A DNA stretch of 64,000 nucleotides from Spirillospora albida (GTDB lineage: Bacteria > Actinomycetota > Actinomycetes > Streptosporangiales > Streptosporangiaceae), in the NCBI RefSeq assembly GCF_000718255.1, contig NZ_JOFJ01000004.1, forward strand, positions 1-64,000. The letters run 5' to 3'. Under the pieces are notes generated by a model. That model worked only from the letters and a program-made list of their open reading frames with translations, was not told the origin of the DNA and ran no database searches. Both the position numbers and the translations under genes were made by a program. Below, piece after piece: positions 35,908-45,456 of this stretch. How positions within the stretch are numbered: the first letter of the stretch is position 1; each line of letters starts with the position of its first letter.

Positions 35908-36858
35908 ATGACGGTGCAACGAGTCGAGGAGACCGGCGGCGGGCGGGCGGTCTCCGCCGCGATCAGCCTGCGCGGCGTCGTGAAGCGGTTCGGCGGCTTC
36001 ACGGCGGTGGACCGCCTCGACCTGGAGGTGCCCGCGGGCAGCTGCCTCGGGCTCCTCGGGCCGAACGGGGCGGGCAAGTCGACGACCATGAAGCTGCTCA
36101 CCGCGCAGGCGCGGGCGGACGAGGGGTCCATCCGCGTCCTCGGCTTCGAGGTGCCGCGCGAGTCCAAGCGGGCGCGGGCCGCGATGGGGGTCGTCCCGCA
36201 GCAGGACAACCTCGACGAGGAGCTGACGGCGCGGGAGAACCTGGAGGTGTTCGCGCACCTGTACCGGGTGCCGCGGGGGCGGCGCCGGCAGGCGGTGGAC
36301 GACGCGCTGGCCCTGGCGCACCTGACGGAGCGGCAGCGGACGAAGGTCGACGACCTCTCCGGGGGTATGCGGCGCCGGCTGCTGATCGCGCGCGGGCTGG
36401 TGCACCGGCCCGCGCTGGTGCTGCTGGACGAGCCGACCGTCGGCCTCGACCCGCAGGTCCGGGCGGAGCTGTGGGGGCTGATCGACGGGTTGCGAGCGGG
36501 CGGCACGACCGTGCTGATGTCGACGCACTACATCGAGGAGGCCGAGCGGCTGGCGGACGAGTGCGCGCTGATGTCGCACGGCCGGGTGATCGCGCGCGGG
36601 GCGCCCGCCGAGCTGGTCGCGGCCTACGCGGGCGAGCGGGTCGTGGAGCACTACGGCCCGCCGGACCGGCTCGTGGAGGTGGAGCGGCTCGCCCACGAGG
36701 CGGGCCTGCCGACGCGCCGGACCGGGCCGTCGGTGTCGGTCCTGAAGGCCGAGACGATACCGCCCTCGCTGGACGATCTGCTGGGCCCGGACGGGGTCCG
36801 GCGGGCCGCCAGCCTGGAGGACGTGTTCGTCGTGCTGACCGGGGAGCGGGTGGAATGA
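35908..36858 (+). CDS. ABC transporter ATP-binding protein (NodI/DrrA-type exporter)
   Basis: 316 aa. Walker A GPNGAGKST at 51-59, Q-loop VVPQQDNL, signature LSGGMRRRL, Walker B LVLLDEPTVGLDP, H-loop STHYIEEAERL. The C-terminal ~90 residues form the extension seen in NodI/DrrA-type ATPases. An in-frame GTG at 35890 is a weaker start. Its stop overlaps the permease ATG (ATGA), so the two make one exporter. Substrate unknown. Confidence 0.93.
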   Translation: MTVQRVEETGGGRAVSAAISLRGVVKRFGGFTAVDRLDLEVPAGSCLGLLGPNGAGKSTTMKLLTAQARADEGSIRVLGFEVPRESKRARAAMGVVPQQDNLDEELTARENLEVFAHLYRVPRGRRRQAVDDALALAHLTERQRTKVDDLSGGMRRRLLIARGLVHRPALVLLDEPTVGLDPQVRAELWGLIDGLRAGGTTVLMSTHYIEEAERLADECALMSHGRVIARGAPAELVAAYAGERVVEHYGPPDRLVEVERLAHEAGLPTRRTGPSVSVLKAETIPPSLDDLLGPDGVRRAASLEDVFVVLTGERVE

Positions 36859-37646
36859 GCGCGCAGGCCGCGGAGCGGTTGAAGAGGTTCGAGCCGGCGG
36901 CGGTGCGCGGCATCTGGCGGCACGAGCTGGCGCTGTACAAGCGGTACTGGCGCTCGCAGTCGTTCGCGTCGATGGTGGAGCCGACGTTCTTCCTGCTGGC
37001 GTTCGGCTACGGGTTCGGGTCGATGGTGGCGGCGGTCGGCGACTACCGGTACCTCGACTTCGTGGCGACGGGCGTGGTGGGGACGGCGGCGCTGTTCACG
37101 TCGGTGTTCCCCGGCATGTTCAACGGCTACATCCGGCGGGTGTTCCAGCACACCTACGACGCGATGCTGGCGGCGCCCGTGGACGTCCACGAGCTGGTGA
37201 CCGGCGAGGCGCTGTGGATCGCGGCGAAGTCCTCCGTGTACTCGTGCACGCCGCTGGTCGTCGCGCTGTTCTTCGGGCTCGACCCCGCGCCGGGGATGCT
37301 GCTGGTGCCGTTCATCGCGTTCGTGACGGCGCTCGGATTCGGGCTGTTCGGGATGTGGACGTCGTCGGTGGTGCCGTCCATCAACTCGTTCGACTACGTG
37401 ATCACCGGTGTGGTGACGCCGCTGTTCCTGGTGGCGGGGACGTTCTTCCCGGTCGGGACGCTGCCGGAATGGGCGGAGAAGGCGGCGCTGCTCAACCCGC
37501 TGTTCCACTGCGTGGAGCTGGTGCGGCACGCGGTGTTCGGGCTGCGGCCCCTCGCCGACCTCGGGCATCTGGGCGCCCTGGTGCTGTTCGCGGCGCTGAT
37601 GTGGCTGATCGCGGTGAGCGGGATGCGCAAGCGCCTGATCGATTGA
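36855..37646 (+). CDS. ABC-2 type permease (NodJ-like)
   Basis: 263 aa, ATG within the stop of the ATPase gene. Six membrane segments and the ABC-2 pattern: RYWRSQSFASMVEPTFFLLAFG, HTYDAMLAAPV, SFDYVITGVVTPLFLVAGTF, NPLFHCVELVRH. NodJ/DrrB-like permeases export lipo-oligosaccharides, polyketides or drugs; nothing here fixes the substrate. Confidence 0.92.
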   Translation: MSAQAAERLKRFEPAAVRGIWRHELALYKRYWRSQSFASMVEPTFFLLAFGYGFGSMVAAVGDYRYLDFVATGVVGTAALFTSVFPGMFNGYIRRVFQHTYDAMLAAPVDVHELVTGEALWIAAKSSVYSCTPLVVALFFGLDPAPGMLLVPFIAFVTALGFGLFGMWTSSVVPSINSFDYVITGVVTPLFLVAGTFFPVGTLPEWAEKAALLNPLFHCVELVRHAVFGLRPLADLGHLGALVLFAALMWLIAVSGMRKRLID

Positions 37647-37715
37647 CCCGGGGTCGCGGCGCTCTTAGGCTGACGCGAATATTCTTCGCATTTGCGCAGT
37701 TCTGAGGGGCGGCCC

Positions 37716-38939
37716 ATGAGCACCACGACGCGCGACCGGCGGGCCAGGTTCGCCGCCTACACGGGCTTCGCCGTCCAGGGACTGTGCTTCGCGTCGCTGG
37801 TGACGCAGGTCCCGCAGATGCAGAAGGCCCACCATCTCAGCGACGCCACGCTCTCCCTGGTGCTGCTGATGGTCCCCCTCGTCGCGGGCGTGGGCAGCGT
37901 GATCTCCGGCGCGCTCTTCCCCCGGGTGGGCAGCGGGCTCGTGCTGCGGGTGTCCCAGCCCGGCGTGGCGCTGTCGATCGTCGCGATCGGGCTGACCGGC
38001 GACAACGACCCCGCGCTGTACGCGGCGGTCGCGCTGTTCGGCCTGTTCGTCGGCGCCGTGGACGCGTCGATGAACGCGCAGGCCGTCGCGGTCGAGCGGC
38101 GCTACGGGGTGTCGCTGATCACCGGGTTCTACGCGGTGTGGAGCGTCGCGGGCATCCTCGGCGGGCTGTGGGCCGCGCTGTCCAACAAGGTCGACCTGCC
38201 GCTGGCGGCGTGCTTCGCGGCCGCCGCCGCCGTCGGGATCGCCGCCTCGCTGGCCACCGGCCACCGGCTCTACCGCCGGACGGAGGAGGGCGACGGCCCC
38301 ACCCACGCGGAGCTCAAGGCGGCGGGACGGCGCGTCCCGTGGCGGCCCATCCTCATCGTGGGGGCCGCGATGGGGGTGGCGTACCTGGCCGACGCGGCGA
38401 TCTCCAGCTACGGCGCCAAGTACCTGGACGACGAGCTGGGCGGCAGCGACTGGGTCGCGCCGCTCGGCTACGTCGCCTACCAGGTCGCGATGGTCGCGAG
38501 CCGCGCCGTCGCGGACCTCGCGGTGCGCCGGTCGGGGCCGGTCCGGGTCGTCCGGATCGGCGGGCTCGTCGGCCTCCTCGGCATGATCGGAGTGGTGGCC
38601 GCGCCGAACCCGGGGCTCGCGATCACCGCGTTCGCGGTGGCCGGGCTCGGGCTCAGCGTGATCGCGCCCGTGTCGTTCACCGCCGCCGGGAACGTCGACC
38701 CGACGGGCCTCGGCGTCGCCGTGGCCCGGGTCAACATCTTCAACTACGTCGGCTTCGTGCTCGGCGCCGCCGTGGTCGGCGCGATCGCGCCGGTCAGCGC
38801 CGACCACGGGCTGCGGCTGGCGTTCATCGTCCCGACCGTGCTGATCCTGGTCGTCTTCGCGACCGCGCGGGGCTTCGCGCCCGAACCGGTCGAGGGCGCC
38901 CGGCCGGACGCCCCCGCCATGGAACGGCCCGTCGTCTGA
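37716..38939 (+). CDS. MFS transporter
   Basis: 407 aa with twelve predicted membrane segments and a short central cytoplasmic loop (~190-215, RRTEEGDGPTHAELKAAGRR). Motifs such as GLFVGAVDASMNAQAVAVE and GFYAVWSVAGILGG match the YfmO/FucP-like MFS proteins that carry sugars or drugs. GAGGGGCGG precedes the ATG. TAGGCT at 37665-37670 could be its -10. Substrate unknown. Confidence 0.92.
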   Translation: MSTTTRDRRARFAAYTGFAVQGLCFASLVTQVPQMQKAHHLSDATLSLVLLMVPLVAGVGSVISGALFPRVGSGLVLRVSQPGVALSIVAIGLTGDNDPALYAAVALFGLFVGAVDASMNAQAVAVERRYGVSLITGFYAVWSVAGILGGLWAALSNKVDLPLAACFAAAAAVGIAASLATGHRLYRRTEEGDGPTHAELKAAGRRVPWRPILIVGAAMGVAYLADAAISSYGAKYLDDELGGSDWVAPLGYVAYQVAMVASRAVADLAVRRSGPVRVVRIGGLVGLLGMIGVVAAPNPGLAITAFAVAGLGLSVIAPVSFTAAGNVDPTGLGVAVARVNIFNYVGFVLGAAVVGAIAPVSADHGLRLAFIVPTVLILVVFATARGFAPEPVEGARPDAPAMERPVV

Positions 38940-38973
38940 GCCCGCGCGCGGCCGGCCGTACGAGCCTGGGCTG

Positions 38974-39216
38974 TTATTGGCGCCCGGCGGGCTCCTCGAG
39001 CAGCGAGACCGCGTGCTCGCCGGCCTCCTGGGCCTCCTCCGGGGTCATGTCCGTCAGGGCGCGCGAGAGGGCCACCTCGGCGGCGTCCGCCGCGGCGCGG
39101 AGCGTCACCGCGTGCTCCTGCGCCCTTTCGAGGTCGCCCAGCCCCACACAGTCGAAGGCCACCTGGGCATCGTGCGCGGCCATCTTGAGCTGGCGTGCGG
39201 CCTCATCCAGAGACAT
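38974..39216 (-). CDS. Small conserved helical protein of unknown function
   Basis: 80 aa; GGAGGAGG seven bases before the ATG is a strong ribosome site. Almost all alpha-helical: LDEAARQLKMAAHDAQVAF, DLERAQEHAVTLRAAADAAE, LTDMTPEEAQEAGEHAVSL. Acidic, no membrane segment, no family I can name. It lies 30 bases downstream of the MocR-type regulator on the same strand and may be co-transcribed. Confidence 0.72.
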   Translation of the reverse strand: MSLDEAARQLKMAAHDAQVAFDCVGLGDLERAQEHAVTLRAAADAAEVALSRALTDMTPEEAQEAGEHAVSLLEEPAGRQ

Positions 39217-39245
39217 CCGTACCTCCTCCACCGTGGTTCGTTGTC

Positions 39246-40754
39246 CTACCCACGAGCACCCTGGGTAACCGCGCGTCCGAGCAGCTCCGCCGCCCTGGCC
39301 AGGCGGGACTCGCTCAGCCCCGCGTAGCCGAGGACGAGCGCGGGCCGCGCGGCCGCGGCCCGCGCGGGCGACCACATCGGGCGCGCACCGGTCACGCGGA
39401 CGCCCGCGTCCGCGGCGCGGGCCACGACGGCCGCCTCGTCGGTGCCGGGGGGCAGGTCCACGTACAGGTGAATGCCCGCTGAGACGCCGTGAACCGTCGC
39501 GCCGGGCAGATGTTCGACCAGAGCGGCGGCGAGGGCGTCGCGGCGGGCGCGGTAGCGGCGCCGCATCGTGCGCAGATGCCGGTCGTAGGCGCCGCTCTCG
39601 ATGAGCGTGGCGAGGGTGTGCTGCTCCAGGACGGCGGTGCCGAGGTCGTGGTGGCTCCGGTGGACGCGCAGCCCCTCCGCGAGGGCGGGCGGGGCCACCA
39701 CCCAGCCGAGCCGCAGGGCGGGCGCGAGGGACTTGCTCACCGAGCCGAGCAGGACGACGCGGTCGGGGTCGACGCCCTGGAGGCAGCCGACGGGCTCGCG
39801 GTCGTAGCGGAACTCGGCGTCGTAGTCGTCCTCGATCACGATCCCGTTCACGTCGCGCGCCCAGGCGATGAGCGCGGCCCGGCGGGCCGGGGACAGCACG
39901 ACGCCGGTCGGGTACTGGTGCGCGGGCGTGACCAGGACGGCCCGCGCGCCGGTGCGCTCCAGGGCCGCGACGTCCAGGCCCTGCCCGTCGACGGGCACGC
40001 GGACGAGCCGGACGCCCGCCGCCGCCAGCATCGGAAGCTGCCGGTCGCTCGTCGGGTCCTCGACGGCGAGGGTGCGGTGCCCGGCCGCGGCGAGCACCCG
40101 GACGACCCCCGACAGCCCCTGCGCCACCCCGTTCATGATCACCAGTCGGCCCGGGTCGGCGTGCGCGGCGCGGACGCGGCCCAGGTACCCGGCGAGCTCG
40201 GCGCGCAGGGCGAGCGCGCCGGCGGGGTCGGGGTAGCCGAGCTCCTCGCGCGGGAGGACGCGCAGCGCGGCGCGGGCGGCGGCGAGCCAGCGCTCGCGGG
40301 GGAACGCCGACAGGTCGGGGTGGCCGGGCCACAGGTCGTAGGCGGGCACGGGGCCGGGGGCGTCGTCGGGGCCGCCGGTGGCGCCGCGGCGTGCGGCGCC
40401 ACCGGAACCGGCCGCGTCACGGGTTCCGCCCGCGCCGCCGGAGCGCGCCGCGCCGCCGGTGCCGCCGGTGCCGCCCGTGCCGTCGGAGCGCGCCGTGCCG
40501 TCGGAGCGGGCCAGGGGCGCGACGCGGGTGCCGTCGCCGCGGCGGGCGAGCAGGAAGCCCTCGGCGATGAGCTGCTCGTAGGCGGTGACGACGACGCCGC
40601 GGGAGACGCCGAGATCGCGGGCGAGGTCGCGGCTGGACGGCAGCCGCGTGCCGGCGGTGAGCCGGCCCGACCTGACGGCGGCGCGGAATCCGGCCGCGAT
40701 CTGCGCGGAGAGCCGGCCGGCGGCCCGGTCGAGGGGGAGATGAAGGTCGGTCAC
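39246..40754 (-). CDS. MocR/PdxR family regulator (GntR HTH + aminotransferase-like domain)
   Basis: 502 aa. N-terminal GntR HTH (~10-80: AGTRLPSSRDLARDLGVSRG, VVTAYEQLIAEGF), an unusual Gly/Thr/Ala repeat linker (~85-130), then a fold-type I aminotransferase domain with the PLP motifs DDYDAEFRYDREP and SVSKSLAPALRLGW containing the PLP lysine. PdxR members regulate PLP synthesis; other MocR members regulate other genes. It is divergent from the class I fumarase gene across 147 bases, with no pdxST in view. Confidence 0.92.
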   Translation of the reverse strand: MTDLHLPLDRAAGRLSAQIAAGFRAAVRSGRLTAGTRLPSSRDLARDLGVSRGVVVTAYEQLIAEGFLLARRGDGTRVAPLARSDGTARSDGTGGTGGTGGAARSGGAGGTRDAAGSGGAARRGATGGPDDAPGPVPAYDLWPGHPDLSAFPRERWLAAARAALRVLPREELGYPDPAGALALRAELAGYLGRVRAAHADPGRLVIMNGVAQGLSGVVRVLAAAGHRTLAVEDPTSDRQLPMLAAAGVRLVRVPVDGQGLDVAALERTGARAVLVTPAHQYPTGVVLSPARRAALIAWARDVNGIVIEDDYDAEFRYDREPVGCLQGVDPDRVVLLGSVSKSLAPALRLGWVVAPPALAEGLRVHRSHHDLGTAVLEQHTLATLIESGAYDRHLRTMRRRYRARRDALAAALVEHLPGATVHGVSAGIHLYVDLPPGTDEAAVVARAADAGVRVTGARPMWSPARAAAARPALVLGYAGLSESRLARAAELLGRAVTQGARG

Positions 40755-40901
40755 GTCAATTCAGCGTTCAACGGTGTGCGGAGCGTCACCCGCCCGACCG
40801 CGCCCGGCACCGGCCGACGTCCCGGGGTGCGGACGGGCCGGGGACCGGCGGGCCGTAACCTGGGGGCGGCCCCACCGGAATCGCGCGAGGATCCTCCAAA
40901 G

Positions 40902-42542
40902 ATGCCTGAATTCTCCTACACCGATCTGCTCCCGCTCGGCACCGACGAGACGGAGTACCGGCTCCTCACCTCCGACGGGGTGTCCACGTTCGAGGCCGGC
41001 GGCCGGACCTTCCTCCAGGTCGAGCCGGAGGCGCTGCGGCTGCTCACCGAGACCGCCATGCGCGACATCGCGCACCTGCTGCGGCCCGCCCACCTGGCGC
41101 AGCTCCGGCGGATCCTGGACGACCCCGAGGCCTCCCCCAACGACCGGTTCGTGGCGCTCGACCTGCTGAAGAACGCGGGCATCGCGTCCGGCGGCGTCCT
41201 GCCGATGTGCCAGGACACCGGCACCGCGATCGTGATGGGCAAGCGCGGCCAGCACGTCCTCACCGACGGCCGCGACGAGGAGCACATCTCGCGCGGCGTC
41301 CACGACGCGTACACGAGGCTGAACCTGCGCTACTCGCAGATGGCGCCGGTCACGATGTGGGACGAGAAGAACACCGGGAACAACCTGCCCGCGCAGATCG
41401 AGCTGTACGCGGCGCCCGGCGGGTCCTACAAGTTCCTGTTCATGGCCAAGGGCGGCGGCAGCGCGAACAAGTCGTTCCTCTACCAGGAGACCAAGGCCGT
41501 CCTGAACCCGAAGCGGATGCTCCAGTTCCTGGAGGAGAAGATCCGCTCGCTGGGGACGGCCGCCTGCCCGCCCTACCACCTGGCCATCGTGGTGGGCGGC
41601 ACGTCCGCGGAGTACGCGCTGAAGACGGCGAAGTACGCGTCCGCGCACTACCTGGACACGATCCCGGCGGAGGGTTCCCCGCTGGGCCACGGGTTCCGGG
41701 ACGTGGAGCTGGAGCAGCAGGTGTTCGAGCTGACGCAGCGGCTCGGGATCGGCGCCCAGTTCGGCGGGAAGTACTTCTGCCACGACGTCCGCGTGATCCG
41801 GCTGCCCCGGCACGGCGCGTCCTGCCCGGTGGCGATCGCGGTGTCGTGCAGCGCCGACCGGCAGGCCCTCGCGAAGATCACCGCGGAGGGCGTCTTCCTG
41901 GAGCGGCTGGAGACCGACCCGGCGCACTACCTGCCGGACACCACCGACGAGCACCTGGACGACACGGTGGTGCGGATCGACCTGAACCGTCCGATGGACG
42001 AGATCCGCGCCGAGCTGACCAGGTACCCGGTGAAGACGCGGCTGTCGCTGACCGGGCCGCTCGTCGTGGCGCGCGACATCGCGCACGCCAAGATCAAGGA
42101 GCGGCTGGACGCGGGCGAGCCGATGCCGCGGTACCTGCGCGACCACGCCGTCTACTACGCGGGCCCCGCGAAGACCCCCGAGGGCTACGCGTCCGGCTCG
42201 TTCGGCCCCACCACGGCCGGGCGCATGGACTCCTACGTCGAGCAGTTCCAGGCGGCGGGCGGCTCGCTCGTCATGCTCGCCAAGGGCAACCGCTCGCAGC
42301 AGGTCACGGACGCCTGCGCGGCGCACGGCGGCTTCTACCTCGGCTCCATCGGCGGCCCGGCGGCCCGCCTCGCCCAGGACTGCATCAAGAAGGTCGAGGT
42401 CCTGGAGTACCCGGAGCTCGGCATGGAGGCCGTCTGGAAGATCGAGGTCGAGGACTTCCCCGCCTTCATCGTGGTCGACGACAAGGGCGGCGACTTCTTC
42501 GCCGACACCACCGGACCCGTCCTCACGATCGGCCGTCGCTGA
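40902..42542 (+). CDS. Class I (iron-sulfur) fumarate hydratase
   Basis: 546 aa, family length. It interconverts fumarate and malate with an oxygen-sensitive 4Fe-4S cluster. Likely cluster cysteines Cys103 (PMCQDTGTA), Cys222 (AACPPYH) and Cys316 (VSCSADRQ) sit at nearly the same positions as 105/224/318 of E. coli FumA. Alpha (TtdA-like) and beta (TtdB-like) regions are fused in one chain. Long upstream open frame is the antisense of the regulator and was excluded. A class II fumC lies 1.5 kb downstream. Confidence 0.95.
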   Translation: MPEFSYTDLLPLGTDETEYRLLTSDGVSTFEAGGRTFLQVEPEALRLLTETAMRDIAHLLRPAHLAQLRRILDDPEASPNDRFVALDLLKNAGIASGGVLPMCQDTGTAIVMGKRGQHVLTDGRDEEHISRGVHDAYTRLNLRYSQMAPVTMWDEKNTGNNLPAQIELYAAPGGSYKFLFMAKGGGSANKSFLYQETKAVLNPKRMLQFLEEKIRSLGTAACPPYHLAIVVGGTSAEYALKTAKYASAHYLDTIPAEGSPLGHGFRDVELEQQVFELTQRLGIGAQFGGKYFCHDVRVIRLPRHGASCPVAIAVSCSADRQALAKITAEGVFLERLETDPAHYLPDTTDEHLDDTVVRIDLNRPMDEIRAELTRYPVKTRLSLTGPLVVARDIAHAKIKERLDAGEPMPRYLRDHAVYYAGPAKTPEGYASGSFGPTTAGRMDSYVEQFQAAGGSLVMLAKGNRSQQVTDACAAHGGFYLGSIGGPAARLAQDCIKKVEVLEYPELGMEAVWKIEVEDFPAFIVVDDKGGDFFADTTGPVLTIGRR

Positions 42543-42634
42543 AAGCTCGCCGTCCCGCGACCGATAGGTCACAGTATTGGCCCGAAATCTAAGTTGGTCC
42601 CGCGGTCTCGCCGATGACCACGCGGCCACTCCGG

Positions 42635-42640
42635 TATCTT
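42635..42640 (+). promoter_or_regulatory. -10-like TATCTT, seven bases before the kinase start
   Basis: TATCTT then seven bases then ATG 42648: leaderless spacing. GATGAC at 42613-42618 could be the -35 (16-base spacer). Confidence 0.45.
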
Positions 42641-42647
42641 TTCCGCC

Positions 42648-43925
42648 ATGTCTCAGTCAGAGCGCCTCGTGCTAGCGACGCGCTACCGGCTGGTCTCGGA
42701 AATAGGCCAGGGCGCCAACGGCACCGTCTGGAGAGGGCACGACGAGCTCCTCGATCGCGCCGTCGCGATCAAGGAGCTGCGGCTCCCGGAGGCCCTCTCC
42801 GAGGACGACCGGGTCGTCTTCTACCGGCGCACGCTCCGCGAGGCGCGCGCGCCGGCCCAGCTGCGCACCCACTCGATCGTCGAGGTCTACGACGTGGTGA
42901 TCGAGCAGGGCCGGCCCTGGATCGTGATGGAGCTGATCGAGGCGCCCAGCCTGGAGCAGCTCATCGAGCGGTCCGGTCCGCTGCCGCCCGAACAGGTCGC
43001 GCACATCGGCCGCAAACTGCTGGACGCGCTCGCCATCGCCCACAAGGCGGGGATCGTGCACCGCGACCTCAAGCCCTCCAACGTGCTGCTGGACGGCGAC
43101 CGGGTGGTGCTCACCGACTTCGGGCTTGCGTTCTCGTCCGGGTCGGCGAGCCTGACCAAGACCGGGCACTTCATGGGGTCGCCCGCGTACGTGGCGCCCG
43201 AGGTCGCGGCCGGCGAGAAGGCCACGCCGCGCTCGGACCTGTGGTCGCTCGGCGCGACGCTGTACGCCGCGCTGGAGGGCCGTCCGCCGTTCGAGCGCGA
43301 GAACGTGATGGCGACGCTCAGCGCCCTGGCGAACGAGTCGACGCCGTCCCCGCAGAACGCCGGGTCGCTCGCCCCCGTGATCACCGGGCTGCTGGACAAG
43401 AACCCGACCCGGCGGCTCAGCCACGCCCGCGCCGCCGACCGGCTGGAGCGGGCGCTGACCGGGCCGCGGGCGGGCCGCCGGCCGCCGCCCACGCCCCGGT
43501 ACCGGATGCTCGCCGTGATCGCGCTGGTCGGCGCGACCGTGGCGTCCTGCGGGATCGGCGCGACCGCGCTGGTCGTCGGGATGATGAAGGAGAGCCCGGG
43601 GCCGTCCCCGACCTCGTCCGCCACGTCCCCGACGGGCGATCCGGGACGCGCCGCCCCGCCCGGCGTCGCCGACAGCACGCTGGTGATCCGCGCCCGCACC
43701 GCGCCCTGCAAGATCTTCGTGTCGGTGCCGGGGAACGCGAGCACGGTGCTCAGCGACGAGACGCTGAAGCCGGGCGAGGCCCGCAAGTACAGCGAGCCGC
43801 GCATCAACGCGGTGCTGTACGACGCGTCCGCCTGCGACGTGTGGGTGAAGGGCGCGCAGCAGCCCGCCGGGGCGCCCGGCGAGCGCAAGAACATCACCCT
43901 CAACGAGGAGGGCTCCGGAGGCTGA
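42648..43925 (+). CDS. Ser/Thr protein kinase, PknB-like with extracellular domain
   Basis: 425 aa. Kinase domain ~13-270: GQGANGTVW glycine loop, AIKEL lysine, HRDLKPSN, DFGLAF, GSPAYVAPE, DLWSLGATLYAALEGRPPF. One membrane segment (~286-308, MLAVIALVGATVASCGIG), then a small extracellular domain (~340-425) with two cysteines (APCKIFV, SACDVWV) that may form a disulfide; its fold resembles the small RamS/IgG-like caps seen on actinobacterial kinases but I cannot name it. It lies between the two fumarase genes. Confidence 0.93.
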   Translation: MSQSERLVLATRYRLVSEIGQGANGTVWRGHDELLDRAVAIKELRLPEALSEDDRVVFYRRTLREARAPAQLRTHSIVEVYDVVIEQGRPWIVMELIEAPSLEQLIERSGPLPPEQVAHIGRKLLDALAIAHKAGIVHRDLKPSNVLLDGDRVVLTDFGLAFSSGSASLTKTGHFMGSPAYVAPEVAAGEKATPRSDLWSLGATLYAALEGRPPFERENVMATLSALANESTPSPQNAGSLAPVITGLLDKNPTRRLSHARAADRLERALTGPRAGRRPPPTPRYRMLAVIALVGATVASCGIGATALVVGMMKESPGPSPTSSATSPTGDPGRAAPPGVADSTLVIRARTAPCKIFVSVPGNASTVLSDETLKPGEARKYSEPRINAVLYDASACDVWVKGAQQPAGAPGERKNITLNEEGSGG

Positions 43926-44004
43926 TCCGGGAATTTCCGCGGGAATGCGGGAACCACCCCGTGTGCTGCCCGTAGGGCAGGACGAGAGCGGAGAGGTGGC
44001 TTGC

Positions 44005-45414
44005 ATGACCGAGCACGGGGACTTCCGGGTCGAGCACGACTCCATGGGCGAGGTGCGGGTGCCCGCCGCCGCCAAATGGCGGGCGCAGACGCAGCGCGCG
44101 GTGGAGAACTTCCCGATCTCGGGCCGGGGGCTGGAGCCCGCGCACATCGCCGCGCTCGGCCACATCAAGGCGGCGGCGGCGACGGTGAACGCCGAACTGG
44201 GCGTCCTCGACGCGGACCTCGCGGCGGCGATCACCGAGGCGGCGCTGGAGGTCGCGGCCGGGCGGTGGGACGACCAGTTCCCCATCGACGTGTTCCAGAC
44301 GGGGTCGGGGACGTCGTCCAACATGAACGCGAACGAGGTCGTCGCGACGCTCGCGCAGGAGCGGCTCGGGCGGCCCGTCCATCCCAACGACCACGTGAAC
44401 GCCTCTCAGTCGTCCAACGACGTGTTCCCGTCTTCCATCCACATCGCGGCCACCGGGGCCGTCCTGGGCGATCTCATCCCCGCCCTGAGGCATCTGGAGG
44501 CGGCGCTCGACCGCAAGGCGCGCGCGTGGGCGTCCGTCGTGAAGTCGGGCCGCACCCATCTGATGGACGCGACGCCCGTCACCCTCGGCCAGGAATTCGG
44601 GGGCTACGCCGCCCAGGCGCGGTACGGGGTGGAGCGGCTGGAGGCCGTCCTGCCCCGGCTGGCGGAGCTGCCGCTCGGCGGCACGGCGGTCGGCACCGGC
44701 ATCAACACCCCGCCCGGGTTCGCCGCCGGCGTCATCGCGGAGATCGCGCGGGCGACGGGGCTGCCGCTGACGGAGGCGCGCGACCATTTCGAGGCGCAGG
44801 GCGCGCGGGACGGCCTGGTGGAGGCGAGCGGCGCGCTCCGCACGATCGCGGTCGGCCTCACCAAGATCGCCAATGATCTGCGCTGGATGGGGTCGGGGCC
44901 GCGGGCCGGGCTCGCCGAGATCCGGCTGCCGGACCTGCAGCCCGGCTCGTCGATCATGCCGGGCAAGGTGAACCCGGTGATCCCGGAGGCGGTCGCGCAG
45001 GTCGCCGCGCAGGTCGTCGGGAACGACGCGGCGGTCGCGTTCGGCGGCGCGTCCGGGACCTTCGAACTGAACGTGATGCTGCCGATGCTCGCCCGGAACG
45101 TGCTGGAGTCGATCACCCTGCTGGCGAACGCCTCCCGCCTCCTCGCGGACCGCTGCGTGGACGGCATCGAGCCGGACGAGGAGCGGATGCGCGAGTACGC
45201 GGAGTCGTCGCCCTCGATCGTCACGCCGCTGAACCGGTACCTCGGCTACGAGGAGGCCGCGAAGATCGCCAAGCAGGCGCTGGCGGAGCGCAGGACGATC
45301 CGGGCGGTGGTGCTGGAGCGCGGGCACGTCGACGAGGGGCGGCTGACGCTCGAGCAGCTCGACGAGGCGCTGGACGTCCTGCGGATGACGCGTCCGCCGT
45401 CGGCGCGCCCGTAG
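44005..45414 (+). CDS. fumC: Class II fumarate hydratase
   Basis: 469 aa. Signature GSSIMPGKVNP of the fumarase/aspartase superfamily, plus TGSGTSSNMNANEV and NDHVNASQSSNDVFP. ATG with GGAGAGGTGGC upstream. Iron-independent and oxygen-stable, it complements the class I enzyme. Mycobacterium tuberculosis has only the class II gene (Rv1098c) at this place, which supports FumC as the ancestral copy. Confidence 0.96.
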   Translation: MTEHGDFRVEHDSMGEVRVPAAAKWRAQTQRAVENFPISGRGLEPAHIAALGHIKAAAATVNAELGVLDADLAAAITEAALEVAAGRWDDQFPIDVFQTGSGTSSNMNANEVVATLAQERLGRPVHPNDHVNASQSSNDVFPSSIHIAATGAVLGDLIPALRHLEAALDRKARAWASVVKSGRTHLMDATPVTLGQEFGGYAAQARYGVERLEAVLPRLAELPLGGTAVGTGINTPPGFAAGVIAEIARATGLPLTEARDHFEAQGARDGLVEASGALRTIAVGLTKIANDLRWMGSGPRAGLAEIRLPDLQPGSSIMPGKVNPVIPEAVAQVAAQVVGNDAAVAFGGASGTFELNVMLPMLARNVLESITLLANASRLLADRCVDGIEPDEERMREYAESSPSIVTPLNRYLGYEEAAKIAKQALAERRTIRAVVLERGHVDEGRLTLEQLDEALDVLRMTRPPSARP

Positions 45415-45456
45415 GACCGAACGGGCGCGCCGAGGGCGCGGGGCGGGGGCGGGAGG

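Noticed and set aside
39489..40901. Long N-terminal extension of the class I fumarase
   Set aside because: It is antisense to the MocR-type regulator; the true ATG at 40902 has a ribosome site and gives the family length.
45415..45456. Terminator hairpin between fumC and the transglycosylase gene
   Set aside because: Only a six-base CGCGCC/GGCGCG pair in GC-rich DNA, no T-run; could be chance.
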